Below, piece by piece: positions 44,301-47,887 of a stretch of DNA of 47,887 nucleotides (position 1 is its first letter; every line of letters begins with the position of its first letter). The notes beneath the pieces are model-generated. The model saw nothing but the letters and a program-made list of their open reading frames with translations, was not told where the DNA came from and made no database searches. Both the position numbers and the translations under genes were made by a program. Source of the stretch: JBKECF01 sp047974375 (GTDB lineage: Bacteria; Bacillota; Clostridia; Lachnospirales; CAMZNU01); contig JBKECF010000121.1 of NCBI GenBank assembly GCA_047974375.1, positions 1 to 47,887 on the forward strand, given 5' to 3'.

Positions 44301-45677
44301 ATGTTAATAAAAAACGGAAATATAGTTCTAGAAAGTGGAATTTTTCAAGGGGATATATTAATAGAGAATGAAAAAATAAAGGAAATAGGTACAAATATTG
44401 AATCAGAGGGGAAAGTACTAGACGCTAGTGATAAATACATAATGCCAGGGTTAATAGATGTACATACACATTTTAATATAGATGTAGGAATTGCTAAGTC
44501 TGTAGATGATTTTTATACAGGGACGGTAGCTGCAGCTTGTGGAGGAACAACAACAATAGTCGACCATATGGGATTTGGCCCAAAGGGTTGTAAACTTGGG
44601 CACCAATTAGATGTATACCAAGGTTATGCCAAAGACATGGCTGTTATAGACTATGGGTTTCATGGAGTTATACAACATGTAGATGATGAAGTGATAGCCA
44701 GTATGGAAACTCTAATAGAAAAAGGTTTAACCAGCTATAAAGTTTACATGACCTATGATTATAAATTAAATGACCAAGATATTTTAAAGGTAATGGAAAA
44801 AGCTAAAAAGCTTGGTATAATGATTACTGTCCATCCAGAAATTGACGGAGTCATTAAATATTTTAAAAATAAATTTCACGAAGAAAATAAATTAGAGCCA
44901 ATGTACCATGAAAAGTCGAGACCAGAGGACTGCGAAGGAGAGGCAATTGACATTATGAATAGCTTTTCCCATATGCTAGGGGATGTGCCACTTTACATAG
45001 TACATTTGTCCAATAAAGAAGGCTTGAATTCAGTAAAAAAATGGCGTGAAAAAGGATTGAAAAATTTATATTTGGAAACTTGCCCGCAATACTTACTTTT
45101 AAGTGATGAGTGCTATAAAAGAGATGATGCTTTAAAGTTTATATTAAGCCCTCCTTTACGTGGAGCTGACAATAATAAAATACTATGGAATGCCTTAGTA
45201 GATGACACTATAGATACTGTAGCAACAGACCACTGTAGTTTTAATTATAATGGAGATAAACAAAAAGGAAAAGATGACTTTACCAAGTGCCCAAATGGCA
45301 TGCCTGGAGTAGAAACAAGGGGCTATATTTTAATTGGTCAAGGTGTAGACAAAGGAATGGAAATAGGTCAAATAGTAAAAAAATGTAGCGAAAATCCGGC
45401 AAAGCTATTTGGTATGTATCCTAAAAAAGGTACTTTAAAAGTTGGATCCGATGCAGATATTTTAGTTGTGGATATGAATGGGGAAAATATTATTAAGCAT
45501 AAAAATCTACACGAAAACGTTGACTACACGCCTTTTGAAAGTGAAAAAGTGAAATGTAAATTTGACTATGTTATTTCTCGAGGGGAAATAATTGTGGAAA
45601 ATAATGTTTTTATTGGTGAAAAAGGTCGAGGTCAGTTTTTAAATAGGGATAGGCCTATATTGTACAAAAATAGTTAG
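44301..45677 (+). CDS. hyuA: Dihydropyrimidinase/hydantoinase-type cyclic amidohydrolase
   Basis: 458 residues. The binuclear metal site is intact: DVHTHFN (His 55, 57), the carbamylated Lys in LTSYKVYMTYD (about 147), ITVHPE, YIVHLSNKEG and VATDHCSFN. The C terminus has KGTLKVGSDADILVVD. It opens cyclic ureides. In this cluster it would hydrolyse a reduced purine-derived ring (the role of E. coli HyuA/YgeZ). AGGAGG ribosome site; last gene of the purine cluster. Confidence 0.93.
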   Translation: MLIKNGNIVLESGIFQGDILIENEKIKEIGTNIESEGKVLDASDKYIMPGLIDVHTHFNIDVGIAKSVDDFYTGTVAAACGGTTTIVDHMGFGPKGCKLGHQLDVYQGYAKDMAVIDYGFHGVIQHVDDEVIASMETLIEKGLTSYKVYMTYDYKLNDQDILKVMEKAKKLGIMITVHPEIDGVIKYFKNKFHEENKLEPMYHEKSRPEDCEGEAIDIMNSFSHMLGDVPLYIVHLSNKEGLNSVKKWREKGLKNLYLETCPQYLLLSDECYKRDDALKFILSPPLRGADNNKILWNALVDDTIDTVATDHCSFNYNGDKQKGKDDFTKCPNGMPGVETRGYILIGQGVDKGMEIGQIVKKCSENPAKLFGMYPKKGTLKVGSDADILVVDMNGENIIKHKNLHENVDYTPFESEKVKCKFDYVISRGEIIVENNVFIGEKGRGQFLNRDRPILYKNS

Positions 45678-45810
45678 TTCCTTTTAGATTTTTAGCAAAA
45701 TTATAAACTTATTACTTGTTTAAATAAATAGTACATGATAGTGTGTAAGTGTAATTATTTTATGGGCAATATAGTTGTATTTATTTACAATCAAGATAAA
45801 TAAATACTGT
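45678..45810. other. AT-rich gap between hyuA and the peptide frame
   Basis: About 130 nt of AT-rich sequence. No clear terminator follows hyuA. A weak promoter for the peptide/radical SAM unit is probably here but cannot be defined with confidence. Confidence 0.4.
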
Positions 45811-45909
45811 ATGAAGGAAGAAAGCGAAGGTTAAGAAGTTATAAGTTTAAAACGAGGTAAAAAAGCATGTGATGCATGCGATAATCCAGTACCAGTTGTT
45901 AAAAAATAG
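45811..45909 (+). CDS. Candidate RiPP precursor peptide frame, interrupted by a stop
   Basis: ATG 45811 opens MKEESEG, then TAA (45832-45834), and the same frame continues EVISLKRG and KKACDACDNPVPVVKK to TAG at 45907. The distal 23-25 codons end in a compact CxxC-NPVPVV-KK peptide, directly before an attenuator-like hairpin and a radical SAM/SPASM gene. This is the usual order for ribosomally made, post-translationally modified peptides. Either the gene is mutated, or translation starts after the TAA at a non-ATG codon (ATA 45841 lies about ten bases after GAAGG). No known precursor family is recognised. Confidence 0.4.
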
Positions 45910-45914
45910 TAACT

Positions 45915-45952
45915 AAAAAACTAAGGTGTAATAATATGCGTCTTAGTTTTTT
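45915..45952 (+). terminator. Attenuator-like hairpin between peptide and maturase
   Basis: AAAAAACTAAG pairs with CTTAGTTTTTT over a 16-nt loop, ending in T residues. Such partial terminators after a precursor keep peptide mRNA in excess over maturase mRNA. Confidence 0.7.
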
Positions 45953-46074
45953 ATTAAGTTGCTAAATAAAAAGGGTAGCAATAGAAGATTAATTAGACAA
46001 TATATAAGCTTTTAGTGAAATATAGAGTTGATTTTTATAAGTGTAGATTATTATTTTGATGTAAGGGGAAAGTG

Positions 46075-47098
46075 ATGCTGGTTGAAATTGAAGATAATTC
46101 ATATGAGTTAAAATTTGATTCTTTACAAATTGAATTAACAGGCAAATGCAATATGAGTTGTTTGCACTGCAGAGATAAAATTCACAAAAAAAAGATATGG
46201 AATTATCGAATATTAAGAAAATTATAGATTTTGGTATTAGAAATTCTGGTGATTACTTGCATGTTGTACTATCGTGTGGAGAACCACTTTTACATAAGAA
46301 CTTTGAAGAGATTTTTTTATATTGTTATCAGAAAGATCTGAGTATAGGTGTTACCACAAATGGCACGTTAATAAACGATGAATTAGTACGCTTATTAAAA
46401 AAAACAAATAAAGTTTTTGTTTCAATCAGTTTGGATAGCTATAATAAAGAGAAGTATGGTAAGTTTAGGTAATATGAGGGAGCTTATATTAAAGCCTTAG
46501 AATCAATTTCTTTGCTAGTGAAAAATAATATAAATACAGGCATCAGGTCAATTATAACAAGTGGCAATGTAGATGAAATTAGCAAGCTCGCTAGCTTAAG
46601 GTTAATAGCTTTTCTGTAGGTACGGTTATACCTACTGGAAATGCACTGAATAATTCAAATTCCATAATGACAAGTGAGGAAATGAGAGAATTCGTAGTTG
46701 AATTCAAGCGTGTTAGGGAAAAGTTTAAAAATAACTTGAAAGTTGTAACAAATGAAGTCTTACAATGTGATATCTCCAATGAGCAACCAGTACTAGATAG
46801 TGAATTGTTTTATGATGGTTGTTCAGCTGGTTTATTTACCTTTGATGTTTTACAAAATGGTGACATGACACCCTGCCCGATGTTTCAAGAGAGGATTTTA
46901 AATACATTTACTTGTACCGATTTTGAAGAAACGTACACAAAAAGTGATGTAATAAAAAAACTGATTAAAAAACAATTTCTAGGAAAATGTGGAGCGTGTA
47001 AAATAAAAATGCTTTGTGGTGGGTGTCGTGTTCGTTCTTATTTTGCTTACGAGGATTATTTTAATGAGGACCCATTATGTTTTAAAGTGGGTATATAA
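46075..47098 (+). pseudogene. Radical SAM/SPASM peptide maturase, broken
   Basis: ATG 46075 (behind AAGGGGAA) opens with LQIELTGKCNMSCLHCRDKI, carrying the CxxxCxxC cluster. The frame shifts at a run of eight A (46186-46193), one short of the nine expected. It continues from 46197 (VVLSCGEPLLHKNFEEIF, SIGVTTNGTLI, VFVSISLDS), meets TAA at 46470-46472 and goes on in frame (EGAYIKALESISLLVKNN). It shifts again near 46600. The last part (to 47098) has VLQNGDMTPCPMF and the SPASM cysteines CGACKIKMLCGGC...C. All domains of a full maturase are present but in three pieces, so it is inactive or nearly so. Confidence 0.85.
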
Positions 47099-47796
47099 TG
47101 AAATTGAATAAGTATTTATTGTTTTATATACCTTGTACATTATGTACAGTTTATGCGGCAATAAAAATACAATATGCAAGGTCAAGCCTCATTGAATCAG
47201 CTATTGCAGGTGACTTCTCCTTTAGTAAAAGCGCTATACTATTTGTGCTATTCATAGGTTTGCAAATAGTAACCCTTTATTTAACAAAAGATGTAGAGGA
47301 AAAATATACACTTAACAAAAGCTTAAAGCTGAGGAAAAATTATATTTCTAAATTATTAAAAGCTAAAAGTAGAGTTAGCGATTCTGAAAAATCGGAAATA
47401 ATAAATAGTGTAACACAACAGATAGATTTATTAAAAAACAATTATTATCGAAAAATTACTACTTTAATTTACTTATTTTCTAAATCATTTTTTATTTTTA
47501 TATGCCTTTTAAACATAAATATTTATATCGCTAGTTTTGTTTTAATAATGCTACTAAATCAGATGATATTGCCTAAAATAATTGGTAAAATATTGACTTC
47601 AAAAAATGAGAACTGGATAAATAATTTAGAAAAATTAACGAATAGTTTAGATGAACTATTTACTAACTATTCTTTAATTTTCAACTTTTCCATAACAGGT
47701 AATATAACGAATAAAATTTTTGGAAATATGGAAAAGTTAAATTATCATGAATATAAAAATTTTAAGATTGTTTATGATAAGCTAAAAGTACCCTAA
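47098..47796 (+). pseudogene. ABC transporter membrane domain, truncated
   Basis: The ATG overlaps the radical SAM stop (TAATG). The 232 codons contain three to four membrane helices (YLLFYIPCTLCTVYAAI, ILFVLFIGLQIVTLYL, TLIYLFSKSFFIFICLLNIN, YIASFVLIMLLNQMILP) with long charged cytoplasmic loops. This is the layout of the first two thirds of an ABC exporter. The frame ends before helices five and six and no nucleotide-binding domain follows in the window. It would have exported the modified peptide. Confidence 0.65.
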
Positions 47797-47798
47797 AT

Positions 47799-47858
47799 TC
47801 TAATTGAGAATTCCTCTAGAGGAAATATATAATAACCCTATGAGAACTCATAGGGGGC
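47799..47858. repeat. Cluster of palindromes at the window end
   Basis: Within 60 nt of the truncated transporter lie AATTCT...AGAATT, the perfect palindrome TTCCTCTAGAGGAA and CCCTATGAG-AA-CTCATAGGG. This looks like the end of a mobile element that cut the transporter, or a terminator. The window stops before this can be decided. Confidence 0.4.
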
Positions 47859-47887
47859 TAGGGGATGATAAGTTTAATGGATAAACA

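Overview
The window is AT-rich DNA with strong AGGAGG-type ribosome binding sites and compact operons. It looks like an anaerobic, probably gut-associated low-GC Firmicute (Clostridia, Tissierellia or Erysipelotrichia-like). Taxonomy cannot be fixed from the sequence alone. No rRNA genes are present. One complete tRNA (Arg, ACG) and the 3' part of a tRNA-Met are visible.

Layout. (1) 1-9.2 kb is a glycan-use locus in decay. A GH42 beta-galactosidase enters from the left edge and a GH35 beta-galactosidase is intact. A GH43/CBM-like gene, an AraC regulator, an aldose 1-epimerase and a DUF5107/TPR protein are each broken by stops, frameshifts or deletions. (2) 9.2-14.4 kb is a scrapyard of mobile DNA. 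It holds an ISAs1 transposase relic, fragments of a Tn1549-like conjugative element (SNF2/N6-methylase and TrbL/VirB6-like genes), two RelB/DinJ antitoxins (one beside a dead RelE toxin), an internally deleted ASCH protein, a broken GNAT/PUA-like gene, and a tRNA-Met 3' fragment that looks like an integration scar. (3) 14.4-18.1 kb carries small secreted, membrane and thioredoxin-like genes. They are separated by repeated elements: two hairpin terminators in inverted orientation, two copies of a promoter/leader with a GGGCGCTC core, and a direct repeat. This looks like a duplicated and rearranged cassette array and is the least explained part. (4) 18.1-26.0 kb is a divergent galacturonate/pectin locus: uxaB-gntR-uxaC on the minus strand, GH28-GH105-uxaA on the plus strand.

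(5) 26.0-28.9 kb holds dcd (dCTP deaminase) in a tight operon with two unknown proteins, one a membrane coiled-coil protein. A LemA-like protein lies upstream, followed by the tRNA-Arg gene. (6) 29.2-45.7 kb is an anaerobic purine/uric acid degradation cluster: a YheO/DauR-type regulator, ygeX, ygeY, ygeW, carbamate kinase, ssnA, an NCS2 purine permease, ygfK, a selenium-dependent-type xanthine dehydrogenase, ridA and a hydantoinase. Most units end in their own intrinsic terminator. The enzymes fit a route from purine ring reduction and opening, through carbamoyl transfer to ATP, to diaminopropionate cleavage into pyruvate and ammonia. (7) 45.7-47.9 kb is a degenerate RiPP-type locus: a tiny Cys-containing peptide frame, an attenuator-like hairpin, a broken radical SAM/SPASM maturase and a truncated ABC transporter membrane domain.

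The most unusual non-coding signal is an 82-nt serial-hairpin repeat at 10.74 and 17.97 kb. The 17.97 kb copy is nested inside a second dispersed hairpin repeat that also occurs, without it, at 38.0 kb. All identifications come from reading the sequence; no searches were run.
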